A stretch of 64,000 nucleotides of DNA from Paraburkholderia aspalathi (GTDB lineage: Bacteria > Pseudomonadota > Gammaproteobacteria > Burkholderiales > Burkholderiaceae), in NCBI RefSeq assembly GCF_900116445.1, contig NZ_FPBH01000006.1:124001-188000 (forward strand). Direction: 5' to 3'. The notes below the pieces were generated by a model that was not told where the DNA came from, did not search any database, and worked only from the letters and a program-made list of their open reading frames with translations. Numbering within the stretch: position 1 is the stretch's first letter; every line of letters begins with the position of its first letter. The translations under genes and the position numbers were made by a program. Below are positions 1-9,359 of the stretch, one piece after another.

Positions 1-1167
1 GAGTCGTGCATGAACCGCTCGCGCGGCCACTGCATGACCATGGGCACCGCGTCGACGATGGCTTCGATGGTCGAATCGCTCGGCATGGGCCTGCCGCACA
101 ACGCCGCGATTCCCGCCGTCGATGCACGCCGGCAAGTGCTCGCGCATCTGGCCGGCCGGCGCATCGTCGATATGGTCCGCGAGGACCTGACGATGGACAA
201 GATCCTCACGCGTCAGGCGTTCGAAAACGCGATCCGCACCAATGCGGCGATCGGCGGCTCGACCAATGCGGTCGTGCACCTGATCGCGCTGGCCAAGCGC
301 ATCGGCGTGGAGCTTTCGCTGGAAGACTGGGAGCTCGGCTCGAACGTGCCGTGTCTCGTGAATCTGCAACCGTCAGGCGAGTACCTGATGGAAGACTTTT
401 ACTACGCGGGTGGCTTGCCCGCCGTGCTCAAGCAACTCGGCGAGCAAGGCCTGCTGCATCGCGAAGCCCTGACGGTGAACGGCAAGACGATCTGGGACAA
501 CGTGCGCAACGCGCCGAATCACGACGAGAAGGTCATCACGACGTTCGCCGAGCCGTTCAAGCCGAAGGCCGGCATTGCGGTGCTCAAGGGCAACCTGGCG
601 CCGAACGGCGCGGTGATCAAGCCCTCGGCGGCAACGCCGCATCTTCTGAAACATCGCGGCCGCGCGGTGGTATTCGAGAACATCGAGGAGCTGCACGCGA
701 AGATCGACGACGACTCGCTCGATATCGATGAGCAATGCGTCATGGTGCTCAAGGGCGCGGGGCCGAAGGGATACCCGGGTTTCGCTGAAGTCGGCAACAT
801 GCCGCTGCCAAAGAAGGTGCTGCAGAAAGGCATCACGGACATGGTGCGTATTTCGGACGGCCGCATGAGCGGAACGGCATACGGCTCGGTGGTTCTGCAC
901 GTATCGCCGGAAGCGGCTGCAGGCGGCCCACTCGCGTTCGTGCAGACCGGCGACATGATCGAACTCGACGTCGGCGCCCGCCGCCTGCATCTGGATGTCA
1001 CCGACGAAGAGCTCGCGCGTCGGCGCGCTGCCTGGCAGCCGCCTGCGCCGCCTACGCGCGGCTACTACAAGCTCTACGTCGAGCACGTGTTGCAAGCGGA
1101 CCAGGGGGCGGATCTGGACTTCCTGGTCGGATCGAGCGGCGCGCCGGTGCCGCGCGACTCGCATTGA
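1..1167 (+). CDS. IlvD/Edd-family sugar-acid dehydratase, 5'-partial
   Basis: Iron-sulfur dehydratase of the IlvD/Edd family, which removes water from a sugar acid to give a 2-keto-3-deoxy acid. The frame is already open at base 1 (Glu-Ser-Cys precede the first ATG at 10), so the window begins inside the gene and only the C-terminal two thirds is visible. Seen: a cluster-region Cys in HCMTMGTAST, AAIGGSTNAVVH, and the C-terminal family signature SDGRMSGTAYGS. Wording such as GGLPAVLKQLGEQG suggests a pentonate (L-arabinonate or D-xylonate) dehydratase rather than biosynthetic IlvD; the substrate is inference. A strong terminator follows. Confidence 0.85.
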   Translation, partial: ESCMNRSRGHCMTMGTASTMASMVESLGMGLPHNAAIPAVDARRQVLAHLAGRRIVDMVREDLTMDKILTRQAFENAIRTNAAIGGSTNAVVHLIALAKRIGVELSLEDWELGSNVPCLVNLQPSGEYLMEDFYYAGGLPAVLKQLGEQGLLHREALTVNGKTIWDNVRNAPNHDEKVITTFAEPFKPKAGIAVLKGNLAPNGAVIKPSAATPHLLKHRGRAVVFENIEELHAKIDDDSLDIDEQCVMVLKGAGPKGYPGFAEVGNMPLPKKVLQKGITDMVRISDGRMSGTAYGSVVLHVSPEAAAGGPLAFVQTGDMIELDVGARRLHLDVTDEELARRRAAWQPPAPPTRGYYKLYVEHVLQADQGADLDFLVGSSGAPVPRDSH

Positions 1168-1219
1168 TTGTTTTTTAACGGTTAGCCGTTTCTCCCTGCG
1201 CTTTGCGAGAAGGCGTATT

Positions 1220-1254
1220 GCCGATGCGGATCGAAAGCCCGCATCGGCTTTTTT
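1220..1254 (+). terminator. Intrinsic terminator of the dehydratase gene
   Basis: A perfect 10-bp stem (GCCGATGCGG at 1220-1229 pairing with CCGCATCGGC at 1239-1248) with a 9-nt loop is followed by a run of T. It lies about 50 bases after the dehydratase stop codon. Confidence 0.85.
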
Positions 1255-1426
1255 ATCGGCGTTACGTTATGGAAAGCGCGCGCAGAAATAAAAAGCGGCC
1301 GGGCACGTAATGCCCAGCCGATTTTTAACTCGCAGGTTCGCAGCCCCTCAGTTTTTTATCAGAGGGTTTGTAGCGCAAATTAAAACCCGTCAACCCGGGC
1401 GTTTACCCGGGGTATTGGCGTTTAGC

Positions 1427-1765
1427 TTATTGTTTGATGAATCGATCGTTTGCCCAGAGGCCTTGCGTATCGCTATTGCCGGCATTGACGAATTCGACGT
1501 CATGGCCGACTACGCGCACAACGCGGAAACTCGAGTTTTCCGGCGTCGAAACGCACTGATATCCCGAGAAGAATTCCTGCATCTTTTGCTGTTCACCGGC
1601 TTGCGCGTGGACATCGGCGGCGTCGAGTTTATCTTTCGACAGACAGCCATACGCGTTGGCCTTGAACTGGATTGTTTGCTGCGGCTTGACCATGGAGTCT
1701 TGAGCCTGAACAGAAGCGGCAGCCAATCCCGCAATGGCGAAAACAAGGGCGATTCGCGTTTTCAT
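1427..1765 (-). CDS. Small secreted protein of unknown function
   Basis: A 112-residue protein with a clear Sec signal peptide: a positive MKTR start, a hydrophobic core (about residues 5-18), and a likely signal-peptidase site after VQA-Q near residue 21. The mature part has two cysteines (CLSKDK and YQCVST), which could form a disulfide in the periplasm. The start at 1765 has a GGAGG Shine-Dalgarno site just upstream. I do not recognise a named family. It is monocistronic, with no close partner on its strand. Confidence 0.7.
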   Translation of the reverse strand: MKTRIALVFAIAGLAAASVQAQDSMVKPQQTIQFKANAYGCLSKDKLDAADVHAQAGEQQKMQEFFSGYQCVSTPENSSFRVVRVVGHDVEFVNAGNSDTQGLWANDRFIKQ

Positions 1766-2213
1766 ATTTTCCTCCGGTGCGGGTTGAATTACTCAGGTTA
1801 GCTATGTATTTAACTTTAACGTCGAACCCGCACCTTGCACTTTAGGAGAACGCGCAAGAACGACAAGCACATCTTGTGTGCGGTCGCAACAGCGGCGAAT
1901 TGTCGCACCACCTGCCGCACCTGCTTAAGCCTTGAGCAGTCGCTTAAACAGGGCTGATTGAAACGGATAACTAAAAGACGTGCAGGGTGCGCCGCTTTAA
2001 CCAGTAAAGCTTTGCGGCGCGTATTGGCGTAAACGCGAGGCACCAATTAAGTGATTTACTACAATTAATGCAGGTGTTTGGTGCATTGCACACAAAGTCA
2101 TTCACCCGACTAATCAAAAATCACGAAATAACGGTGTGTATACAGAAGATAAAAGGTGCCAGGTGCCCTAGGCGACGCAGCATCGCGTGCCTGGGCGACG
2201 CGGTTTAGGGTAC
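1766..2213. other. Intergenic region, no gene supported
   Basis: About 450 bases between the secreted-protein gene and speG, visibly richer in A+T than the flanking genes. It should hold the promoter of the secreted-protein gene at its left edge. The one minus-strand ORF here (1816-2046, 76 codons) is basic, lacks a convincing ribosome site and resembles no family I know. I see no RNA gene. Confidence 0.5.
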
Positions 2214-2753
2214 TCAGCCGTGCTGATTGGTCTTGAAGAACTCGGACTGGAACATGCACATGCGCAACGCATTGTGATAGCGGCCGTTGCCGAAAAACTC
2301 CTCGATCAACTCGGCCTCGTGCCGGAAACCGCACTTCTCATAGACGTGGATGGCAGCGGTATTCGACTTGTCGACGATCAGGTAGACCTTGCGCAGGTTC
2401 AGCACCGAAAACGCATAGTCGATCGCGAGCTGCGTGGCGACGGTGGCATAGCCGCGGCCCTGCGCATGCGGCGCGATGATGATCTGAAACTCGCCGCGCC
2501 GGTGGATATAGTCCAGTTCGATCAATTCGACGACACCGACGGTCTGGCCGTCGTTGTCGATCGCCACGAAGCGGCGCTCGCGCAGGTCGTGCACGTGCTG
2601 ATCGTAGAGCTGGGTCAGTTCGGAGAACGTTTCATAAGGCTCTTCGAACCAGTAACGCATGATCTTTGCGTTGTTGTTCACTTCGTGGACGAAGCGCAGA
2701 TCGGTGCGCTCGAGCGGGCGCAGGGTCAGTTCGCTGCTGCGTTCGATAGTCAT
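2214..2753 (-). CDS. speG: Spermidine N1-acetyltransferase
   Basis: GNAT-fold enzyme that transfers an acetyl group from acetyl-CoA to spermidine (and spermine), relieving polyamine excess in the cytosol. The 179-residue protein matches E. coli SpeG closely along its length: [13 protein letters not shown] near the start, the [10 protein letters not shown] segment, [10 protein letters not shown], the acetyl-CoA loop AQGRGYAT, and C-terminal NALRMCMFQ. The family size is about 180 residues, so the gene looks intact. It stands alone, with no polyamine genes beside it. Confidence 0.92.
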   Translation of the reverse strand: MTIERSSELTLRPLERTDLRFVHEVNNNAKIMRYWFEEPYETFSELTQLYDQHVHDLRERRFVAIDNDGQTVGVVELIELDYIHRRGEFQIIIAPHAQGRGYATVATQLAIDYAFSVLNLRKVYLIVDKSNTAAIHVYEKCGFRHEAELIEEFFGNGRYHNALRMCMFQSEFFKTNQHG

Positions 2754-3031
2754 TGGATTCCCCTTGAGAATTATTGGTTTGATTGCGCAGGCTCAGCGTG
2801 AGAGCTCAGGCTTGCGTTTCCTGTTAGTCAGGCCTCAGCGCAGGGAGTTCTTACAACGCCTCGCGCCCGCGCAGCGCGTTCTTGCGAAGCGCGAGACGCT
2901 GCGCGGGTTCGGCAAGGGAGGGGCGTCGCGTTGTCGCAGGCCGCTTATCGCAAATTTGTGAGGGGCTTGGCACCGTGTGGGCACATGCGGTGCTCTACAA
3001 TGAAAATCATGCTCTTGCGATGGAGGCTACC

Positions 3032-3208
3032 GTGATCGAGCACTTGATATTAGGCGCCTTTCTGGTCATCCCGCTGCTCATCGTCGCGTTTCTTTTTTCC
3101 GACGAATTGTGGCAGGAGCATCGGCATCTGCATGACCTGCATCTTGAGCCCACGAAGCCGCGCCGTGACTGGCGGCATCCGCTGCGCCGCTCGCGGCATC
3201 GGGTTTGA
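3032..3208 (+). CDS. Small single-pass membrane protein
   Basis: A GTG at 3032 is preceded by GGAGG at about the right spacing and opens a 58-codon frame. An ATG at 3020 in the same frame is the alternative start, but it lies upstream of that ribosome site. The protein has one strong hydrophobic helix (residues about 4-20, ILGAFLVIPLLIVAFLF) followed by a short His- and Arg-rich cytoplasmic tail (HRHLHDLH ... RRSRHRV). No family is recognised and the function is unknown. Confidence 0.45.
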   Translation: MIEHLILGAFLVIPLLIVAFLFSDELWQEHRHLHDLHLEPTKPRRDWRHPLRRSRHRV

Positions 3209-3312
3209 CCCTTTCAGGGGAATGCATCGATCATCGCGCTGCAAGCGTCGCTGCGAGGCGAGGGCGCTTCGCGTGAGACCCACGAACGAGACCCACAATC
3301 AGACCCGCAAAT

Positions 3313-3338
3313 AAAAAAGCCTGCCGTTTCGGGCAGGC
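3313..3338 (-). terminator. Terminator downstream of the HIT gene
   Basis: Read on the minus strand, a stem of GCCTGCC (3332-3338 with 3319-3325) is followed by six T (complement of 3313-3318). It lies about 100 bases after the HIT-protein stop codon. Confidence 0.65.
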
Positions 3339-3434
3339 TGAAAAGAGATCCACACTCAATGCCTTGCGGGTACAAGGCAGACGCCAGTCTAGCCGTCTAG
3401 CGCGTGCGGCTGGTTTCACCGGCCATTACACATA

Positions 3435-3905
3435 TTACGGGGCGTGACCAGTTGCGTCGTCCTCGGCCTTCGCGCCGTCTGCAGGGGCGCGCCAATGGTT
3501 GCGAATGCGCGTGGCGAGCGCTTCGAGCGTGGCCGCATCGGCGACATCGCGTGCATGCATGCGCAGCGGCTGTCCTTCCCAGCGCGGGATCACGTGAAAA
3601 TGCACGTGCGGCACCGTTTGTCCCGCCGCAGCGCCATTGAACTGTCCGATGAACACGCCGTCCGGGCGCAAGGCCGCGCGAACGGCGATGGCGAGTTTCT
3701 GCGTCATGCGCATGCAGGCCACCGTCGACGCATCCGACAACTCGAAAATCTCAACCGCCGCTTCCTTCGGCACGACCAGCATGTGACCGTCGGCTTGCGG
3801 CATCAGGTCCATGAAGGCCAGCGCGGCATCGCTTTCCGCCACTTTGATGCAGGGTAATTCGCCGCGCAGAATCTTCGCGAAGGGATTGCTGTCGTCGTAG
3901 TTCAT
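3435..3905 (-). CDS. HIT-family nucleotide hydrolase
   Basis: Histidine-triad protein of the Hint/Fhit type, acting on nucleotide phosphoramidates or dinucleoside polyphosphates. The diagnostic triad HVHFHV lies in the C-terminal half, preceded by the usual N-terminal segment NPFAKILRGELPC and the strand HMLVVPKEA. I chose the ATG at 3905 (MNYDDSNPF) because GAGGA lies just upstream and HIT proteins normally start near this motif; the frame extends upstream to 3968 without added homology. The C-terminus carries about 25 extra low-complexity residues. The exact substrate is unknown. Confidence 0.85.
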   Translation of the reverse strand: MNYDDSNPFAKILRGELPCIKVAESDAALAFMDLMPQADGHMLVVPKEAAVEIFELSDASTVACMRMTQKLAIAVRAALRPDGVFIGQFNGAAAGQTVPHVHFHVIPRWEGQPLRMHARDVADAATLEALATRIRNHWRAPADGAKAEDDATGHAP

Positions 3906-3986
3906 CACGCGTCCTCTAGTTGCCGTACGGTTCAAAGTGGAGATGCTGTCGGCGATATTGTCCACCACCTCTGTTACAACACACTG

Positions 3987-4922
3987 CTACATCGCGCGCG
4001 CTGCCCGTTTAATCGCTTGCGGCGGCTGGCCGAACGCGCGCAGAAAGGCGCGCCGCATCCGTTCGGTATCGATAAAGCCGGTTTCGGCCGCGACAGCTTC
4101 CATCGAGTGACGGCCTGCTTCGAGCATGGCCCGGGCGGCTTCCACACGCAACGCCTCAATGGCCTTGGCCGGCGATTGGCGCGTTTCGTCACGAAAGGCG
4201 CGGCTGAACTGGCGCGGACTCAGATGCGCGACGTCGGCGAGCTGTTCGACCGTCAACGGCTCGCGCAGATGGTTCTTCGCGTATGACAGCGCGTCCTGAA
4301 TCCGGTCGGACTTCGGCTCGAGGTCGAGCATGGCCGAGAACTGCGACTGCCCGCCAGTGCGCCGGTGATAGACCACCAGTTTCTTGGCGATGGCGCGCGA
4401 GACCTCGACGCCGAGATCGCTTTCGACCAGCGCCAGACACAGATCGATGCAGGCCGTCATGCCGGCCGAGGTCCACACCGAGCCGTCGGCGACAAAGATG
4501 CGGTCTTCGTCGATACGCGTATCGGGAAAGCGCTGCTGCAAGTTGCGGGCGTGGTACCAGTGGGTCGTGGCATGCCGGCCGTCGAGGATGCCCGCTTCGG
4601 CCAGCACGAAAGCGCCGGTGCAGATGCTGGTGGTGCGGCGCGAGGCGGCGAGGGCGTCATTCAGAAACCCCAGCAATCCCGCCGATGACGGCTCGATCTG
4701 CATCGCGCCCGTCACGACGACCGTGTCATACGCCGGGTCACCGAACGCCTTCGTCGCAACCTCGACGCCCGCCGAGCTGCGCACCATCCCGCCCGATTCG
4801 GAGATGACTTCCACCTGGTATTCCGGCTGCCCGACCTCGAGGTTGGCCAGCTCGAACACGGAGATCGCCACCATATCGAGGATCTGGAAGCCGGGAAAAA
4901 CCACCACGCCGACGCGTTTCAT
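3987..4922 (-). CDS. GlxA-type AraC-family transcription regulator
   Basis: 311-residue regulator with an N-terminal DJ-1/PfpI-like domain (about 1-180; VGVVVFPGFQILD at the start, nucleophile-elbow-like SICTGAFVLAEAG) and a C-terminal AraC DNA-binding domain with two helix-turn-helix units (about 215-305; LSPRQFSRAFRDE and GFIDTERMRRAFLR). Such proteins sense small metabolites and activate nearby catabolic genes. The divergently transcribed SDR gene at 5098, across a roughly 175-base gap, is the most likely target. That link is inference from position only. Confidence 0.88.
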   Translation of the reverse strand: MKRVGVVVFPGFQILDMVAISVFELANLEVGQPEYQVEVISESGGMVRSSAGVEVATKAFGDPAYDTVVVTGAMQIEPSSAGLLGFLNDALAASRRTTSICTGAFVLAEAGILDGRHATTHWYHARNLQQRFPDTRIDEDRIFVADGSVWTSAGMTACIDLCLALVESDLGVEVSRAIAKKLVVYHRRTGGQSQFSAMLDLEPKSDRIQDALSYAKNHLREPLTVEQLADVAHLSPRQFSRAFRDETRQSPAKAIEALRVEAARAMLEAGRHSMEAVAAETGFIDTERMRRAFLRAFGQPPQAIKRAARAM

Positions 4923-5097
4923 TGCGATGTCCTAAAACGAGGTAAATACGACATTTGAGACAAGAGGCTACGCGCTTAGACTTCACTCGTCAACACCGCG
5001 ATGCCCACAAAAAAGGCGCAGCGGCGGAGGTTTCAGTCTTCCCCATTCATCGATCAGGGCTCAGGCGTGACGCGCCAAGCCCGCAAGGAGATTCACC

Positions 5098-5898
5098 ATG
5101 GCAACGCAAGCAAACAAGGGCACGGCATTGATTACGGGCGCATCGTCGGGCATCGGTGCGGTTTATGCGGACCGCCTCGCACGGCGCGGTTACGACCTGA
5201 TTCTGGTGGCGCGCGACGTCAAACGTCTGACGGGCGTAGCCGAGCGTCTGACCGCGGAAACCGGCCGCCATATCGAGACCATTGCCGCCGATCTGACCGT
5301 CAAGGCCGACCAGCGGCGTGTTGAGGAACGTCTGCGCGCCGACCGTGGCATCACCATGCTGGTCAACAACGCAGGCGTCGGCGCGACGGCTTCGTTGATC
5401 GACTCGAATATCGATGACCTCGACGGCATGATCGAGCTGAACGTGACAGCACTGACGCGGCTGACGGCGGCAGCCGTGCCGGGTTTCGTGGAGCGCGGCA
5501 ACGGTATCGTGATCAATATCTCGTCGATCGTCGCGCTGTCGCCTGAAACGCTGAACGGCACCTACAGCGGCACCAAGGCCTACGTGTTGAACCTGACGCA
5601 GTCGCTGCATCACGAAGTGGGCGGCAAGGGCGTGCAATTGCAGGCCGTGCTGCCGGGCGCAACCAGCACCGCGTTCTGGGACCGCGCCGGTCTCGCGGTC
5701 GAACATCTGCCGTCGCAGATCGTGATGACCGCCGAGGACATGGTGGACGCCGCGCTCGTGGGTCTCGACCAGCATGAACTCGTGACGATTCCGTCCTTGC
5801 CGGACGCGGCCGACTGGGAGCGCTTCAACACCGCTCGCCAGCATCTCGGGCCGAACCTGTCGCACAGCCTGCCGGCTGCGCGTTACACACGCGGGTAA
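5098..5898 (+). CDS. Short-chain dehydrogenase/reductase (SDR) oxidoreductase
   Basis: Classical SDR enzyme, NAD(P)-dependent. Seen: the glycine-rich cofactor motif TGASSGIG (about 14-21), the structural motif NNAGVGA (about 90-96), the catalytic Ser in INISSIVAL and the YxxxK pair in YSGTKAYVL. The 266-residue length is normal. AGGAG lies a few bases before the ATG. It is divergent from the GlxA-type regulator, which probably controls it. The substrate cannot be read from the sequence. Confidence 0.88.
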   Translation: MATQANKGTALITGASSGIGAVYADRLARRGYDLILVARDVKRLTGVAERLTAETGRHIETIAADLTVKADQRRVEERLRADRGITMLVNNAGVGATASLIDSNIDDLDGMIELNVTALTRLTAAAVPGFVERGNGIVINISSIVALSPETLNGTYSGTKAYVLNLTQSLHHEVGGKGVQLQAVLPGATSTAFWDRAGLAVEHLPSQIVMTAEDMVDAALVGLDQHELVTIPSLPDAADWERFNTARQHLGPNLSHSLPAARYTRG

Positions 5899-5928
5899 TC
5901 GCTGGCTTGGTGTGCGCCTCGCGAGCGC

Positions 5929-6456
5929 CTAGCGCCAGTCGGTTGAAACGTCGTTGGGATCGACCAGTGTCAGTCCCGACGACGGCAGCGGCAACGCCGT
6001 CTTGTAGCGCACCTGCTTGAGCGCAAAGCTCGACCGGATATTGGAGATGCCCGGAATCTTCGTCAGATGATCGACGATGAACCGCTCCAGCGTCTGCATA
6101 TCCGGCATCACCACGCGCAGCAGATAGTCGGCGTCGCCTGTCATCAAATAGCACTCCATCACCTCGGGGCGCTCCGAAATCGCCTGCTCGAAGCGAGTCA
6201 GCGCGTCTTCCACCTGCTTTTCCAGACTCACCTGAATAAACACGTTGATGCGTAGCCCGAGCGGCTCCGGATTCAGCAGCGTGACCTGCTGCTTGAACAG
6301 GCCGAGCTTTTCGAGCGCGCGCACGCGGTTGAAGCAGGGCGTGGGCGACAGATTCACCGAGCGGGCCAGATCCGCATTGGTGATGCGCGCGTTCTGCTGC
6401 AACTGGCTCAGGATGCCGATGTCGATGCGGTCGAGTCGTCTGGGTGGCGTGGTCAT
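5929..6456 (-). CDS. Lrp/AsnC-family transcription regulator
   Basis: 175-residue regulator with an N-terminal winged HTH ([21 protein letters not shown] pattern, recognition helix near [10 protein letters not shown]) and a C-terminal RAM/AsnC effector domain ([17 protein letters not shown]). It is transcribed away from the AceE-type dehydrogenase gene across about 150 bases. The pairing recalls mdeR beside mdeB of Pseudomonas putida, where an Lrp-type regulator controls a 2-oxoacid dehydrogenase linked to methionine degradation. That parallel is from memory of the family, and no methionine gamma-lyase gene is visible here. Confidence 0.88.
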   Translation of the reverse strand: MTTPPRRLDRIDIGILSQLQQNARITNADLARSVNLSPTPCFNRVRALEKLGLFKQQVTLLNPEPLGLRINVFIQVSLEKQVEDALTRFEQAISERPEVMECYLMTGDADYLLRVVMPDMQTLERFIVDHLTKIPGISNIRSSFALKQVRYKTALPLPSSGLTLVDPNDVSTDWR

Positions 6457-6608
6457 AGAGTAAATATTCTGTCGTGTTGGCCAAATCCGGAATAAATAGC
6501 CTATCCCAGTGCGGGATCACAAGCAAATGAGATGCTCATTTTGTGAGCACGTGGTTACCATTGACTCACTTGATCTTGAGCCGAACGCGTTAATGCGGGA
6601 GTGGTGCC
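6457..6608. promoter_or_regulatory. Divergent promoter region between the Lrp regulator and aceE-like gene
   Basis: A 152-base gap separates the two divergent start codons and is clearly A+T-richer than either gene (for example TAAATATTCTG and AATAAATAGCC near 6464-6500). Lrp-type regulators usually bind such shared regions and respond to an amino acid. I could not assign exact -35/-10 elements or operator repeats. Confidence 0.5.
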
Positions 6609-9359
6609 ATGACGGATTTGTCCAGCGGTAGCAAGCAGTTGCAGTCTTTGGATCTCCAGCGCGCGGAGCGTGCGGAGCCGGAAGATGCCGATCCGCAGGA
6701 AACCGCCGAATGGTTGGAAGCGCTCGATGCCGTGGTCGAGCATGTCGGCCGTGATCGCGCGCAGTTTTTGTTCGACAAGCTCGCGGGGCATGCGCTGTCA
6801 CTGGGTGTGGAATCGGCGCGGACCAATGTCACGCCGTACCAGAACACGATCCCGTTCGATCAGCAGCCGCGCTATCCGGGCAATCTCGACCTCGAAGAAC
6901 GTCTGGCCGGCGCGCTGCGCTGGAATGCGCTGGCGATGGTGGTGCGCGCAAACCAGGCGTACGGCGAACTCGGCGGCCATATCGCGAGCTACGCGTCGGC
7001 GGCGGATCTGTTCGAGGTCGGCTTCAACCATTTCTTTCGCGCCGCGGCGCCGGGCGGAGAGGAGGGCACGGGCGACCTCGTTTACTTCCAGCCGCATTCG
7101 TCGCCGGGCGTGTATGCGCGGGCTTATCTCGAGGGCTTTCTCTCCGAACAGCATCTGCAGCATTACCGTCGCGAGATCGGCGGGCCGGGGTTGTGCTCGT
7201 ATCCGCATCCGTGGCTGATGCCGGACTTCTGGCAGTTCCCCACCGGCTCGATGGGCATCGGTCCGATCAACGCGATTTACCAAGCGCGCTTCATGCGCTA
7301 TCTCGCCAATCGCGGCCTCGTGCAAACGGAAGGCCGCAAAGTGTGGGGTTTCTTCGGCGACGGTGAGATGGACGAGCCGGAATCGACCGGCGCGCTCTCG
7401 ATTGCGGCGCGCGAAGGGCTCGATAACCTCGTATTCGTCATCAACTGCAATCTGCAGCGCCTGGACGGGCCGGTGCGCAGCAACGGCCGCATCATCGACG
7501 AGCTCGAAGCGCATTTCATCGGCGCCGGCTGGAACGTGATCAAGGTGGTGTGGGGCTCGGACTGGGACGCGCTGTTCTCACGCGACCGCACCGGCGCGTT
7601 GCTGCGCGCGTTCGCACACACCGTCGACGGCCAGTTTCAGACCTTCTCGGCTAATGACGGCGCGTACAACCGCGAGCGTTTCTTCGGCCAGAACCCGGAG
7701 CTTGCCGCGCTCGCCGCGCAACTGAGCGACGACGACATCGACCGCTTGCGCCGCGGCGGCCACGATGTGCGCAAGCTGCATGCGGCGTATGCGAAGGCGC
7801 TCGGCCATCGCGGCCAGCCGACGGTGATTCTCGCGAAGACGATGAAGGGCTTCGGCATGGGCACCTCGGGCCAGGGCCGCATGACCACGCATCAACAGAA
7901 GAAACTCGGCTTCGACGACCTCAAGGCGTTTCGCGATCGTTTTCGCCTGCCGCTCACCGATGAGGACGTCGAACAGGTGAAGTTTTACAAGCCAGCGGAC
8001 GACAGCCCGGAGATGCAATACCTGCACGCTCGCCGGGCTGCCCTGGGAGGCTATCTGCCCAGAAGGCGGAAAGTGGCATCGAAGGGGCTGATCGTCCCGC
8101 CGATGTCCTCCTGGGGGCAATTCGCGCTGGATTCGAATGGCCGCGAAATGTCCACGACGATGGCGTTGGTCCGCATGCTGACCGCGCTGCTCAAGGACAA
8201 CGAAGTGGGTCCGCGCGTGGTGCCGATCGTCGCGGATGAAGCGCGCACCTTCGGCATGGCGAACATGTTCCGCCAGGTCGGCATCTATTCGCCGCTCGGG
8301 CAGTTGTACGAGCCGGAAGACCTCGGCTCGATGCTGTACTACCGCGAGGACACCAAAGGGCAGATTCTCGAAGAGGGGATTTCGGAAGCGGGCGCGGTAT
8401 CGTCGTGGATCGCGGCGGCGACCTCGTACAGCGTGCATAACCTGCCGATGCTCCCGTTCTACATCTACTACTCGATGTTCGGCTTCCAGCGGATCGGCGA
8501 TCTGATCTGGGCGGCGGCGGATCAGCGCGCGCGAGGTTTTTTGATCGGCGCGACATCGGGTAAGACGACGCTCGGTGGAGAGGGTTTGCAGCATCAGGAC
8601 GGCACGAGCCATCTGGCGGCATCGACGATTCCGAATTGCCGCGCGTACGATCCGGCGTTCGCTTACGAGGTTGCCGCGATCGTCGACGAAGGCATGCGCG
8701 AGATGGTCGAAGAGCAGCGCGACGTGTTCTATTACGTGACGGTGATGAACGAGAACTACGCGCAGCCTTCGGTGCCAGGTGGTGATTTGACGACGCTGCG
8801 TGAGGGCATTCTTAAGGGCATCTATCCGCTTGGCGGGGATGCGCAGGCGGTAACGTCGGCAATTTCAGCGCAGGTGCAGTTGCTCGGCGCGGGCGCGATT
8901 CTCGGTGAAGTCATCGCGGCGCAGCAACTGCTCAAGGACGACTGGCAAATTGAAGCCGCGGTGTGGAGCGTGACCAGCTTCACCGAGTTGCAGCGTGACG
9001 GGATGACGTCGGAGAGAAATGCGCGCCTTGGCGAACCGACAGAGGCGCCGTACGTCACGAAAGCGCTCGAAGCATCGCACGGCCCGATTATCGCCGCGAC
9101 CGACTATGTACGCGCGGTGCCCGAACTGATCCGGGCCTACGTGCCGCGCCGCTATGTGACGCTCGGCACGGACGGCTTCGGCCGCAGCGACACGCGCCAG
9201 GCGTTGCGCGAGTTCTTCGAAGTGGACCGCAAGTCGATCGTGATCGCGTCGTTGAAGGCGCTGGTGGACGAAGGCGCAATCGATGCAAGCGTGCTCGCCG
9301 GAGCACGCAGCAAGTATCGAAGCGATGCGCCCGTGGGCGCCGCTTCGTGGCAATGCTGA
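6609..9359 (+). CDS. AceE-type (homodimeric) 2-oxoacid dehydrogenase E1
   Basis: Thiamine-diphosphate-dependent E1 component that decarboxylates pyruvate or a related 2-oxoacid and passes the acyl group to an E2 lipoyl domain. The 916-residue length and linear motifs fit the homodimeric AceE family: HIASYASAAD, GSMGIGPINAIYQARF, the TPP/Mg motif GDGEMDEPES, and the transketolase-like half (MANMFRQVGIYS, YYREDTKGQILEEGISEAG). No E2 or E3 gene follows, so this is probably not the housekeeping aceE. With the divergent Lrp gene it resembles mdeB of Pseudomonas, which acts on 2-oxobutyrate from methionine. The substrate is inference. Confidence 0.85.
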   Translation: MTDLSSGSKQLQSLDLQRAERAEPEDADPQETAEWLEALDAVVEHVGRDRAQFLFDKLAGHALSLGVESARTNVTPYQNTIPFDQQPRYPGNLDLEERLAGALRWNALAMVVRANQAYGELGGHIASYASAADLFEVGFNHFFRAAAPGGEEGTGDLVYFQPHSSPGVYARAYLEGFLSEQHLQHYRREIGGPGLCSYPHPWLMPDFWQFPTGSMGIGPINAIYQARFMRYLANRGLVQTEGRKVWGFFGDGEMDEPESTGALSIAAREGLDNLVFVINCNLQRLDGPVRSNGRIIDELEAHFIGAGWNVIKVVWGSDWDALFSRDRTGALLRAFAHTVDGQFQTFSANDGAYNRERFFGQNPELAALAAQLSDDDIDRLRRGGHDVRKLHAAYAKALGHRGQPTVILAKTMKGFGMGTSGQGRMTTHQQKKLGFDDLKAFRDRFRLPLTDEDVEQVKFYKPADDSPEMQYLHARRAALGGYLPRRRKVASKGLIVPPMSSWGQFALDSNGREMSTTMALVRMLTALLKDNEVGPRVVPIVADEARTFGMANMFRQVGIYSPLGQLYEPEDLGSMLYYREDTKGQILEEGISEAGAVSSWIAAATSYSVHNLPMLPFYIYYSMFGFQRIGDLIWAAADQRARGFLIGATSGKTTLGGEGLQHQDGTSHLAASTIPNCRAYDPAFAYEVAAIVDEGMREMVEEQRDVFYYVTVMNENYAQPSVPGGDLTTLREGILKGIYPLGGDAQAVTSAISAQVQLLGAGAILGEVIAAQQLLKDDWQIEAAVWSVTSFTELQRDGMTSERNARLGEPTEAPYVTKALEASHGPIIAATDYVRAVPELIRAYVPRRYVTLGTDGFGRSDTRQALREFFEVDRKSIVIASLKALVDEGAIDASVLAGARSKYRSDAPVGAASWQC

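Noticed and set aside
1816..2046. 76-codon minus-strand ORF in the speG upstream gap
   Set aside because: Very basic composition, no ribosome site, no family.
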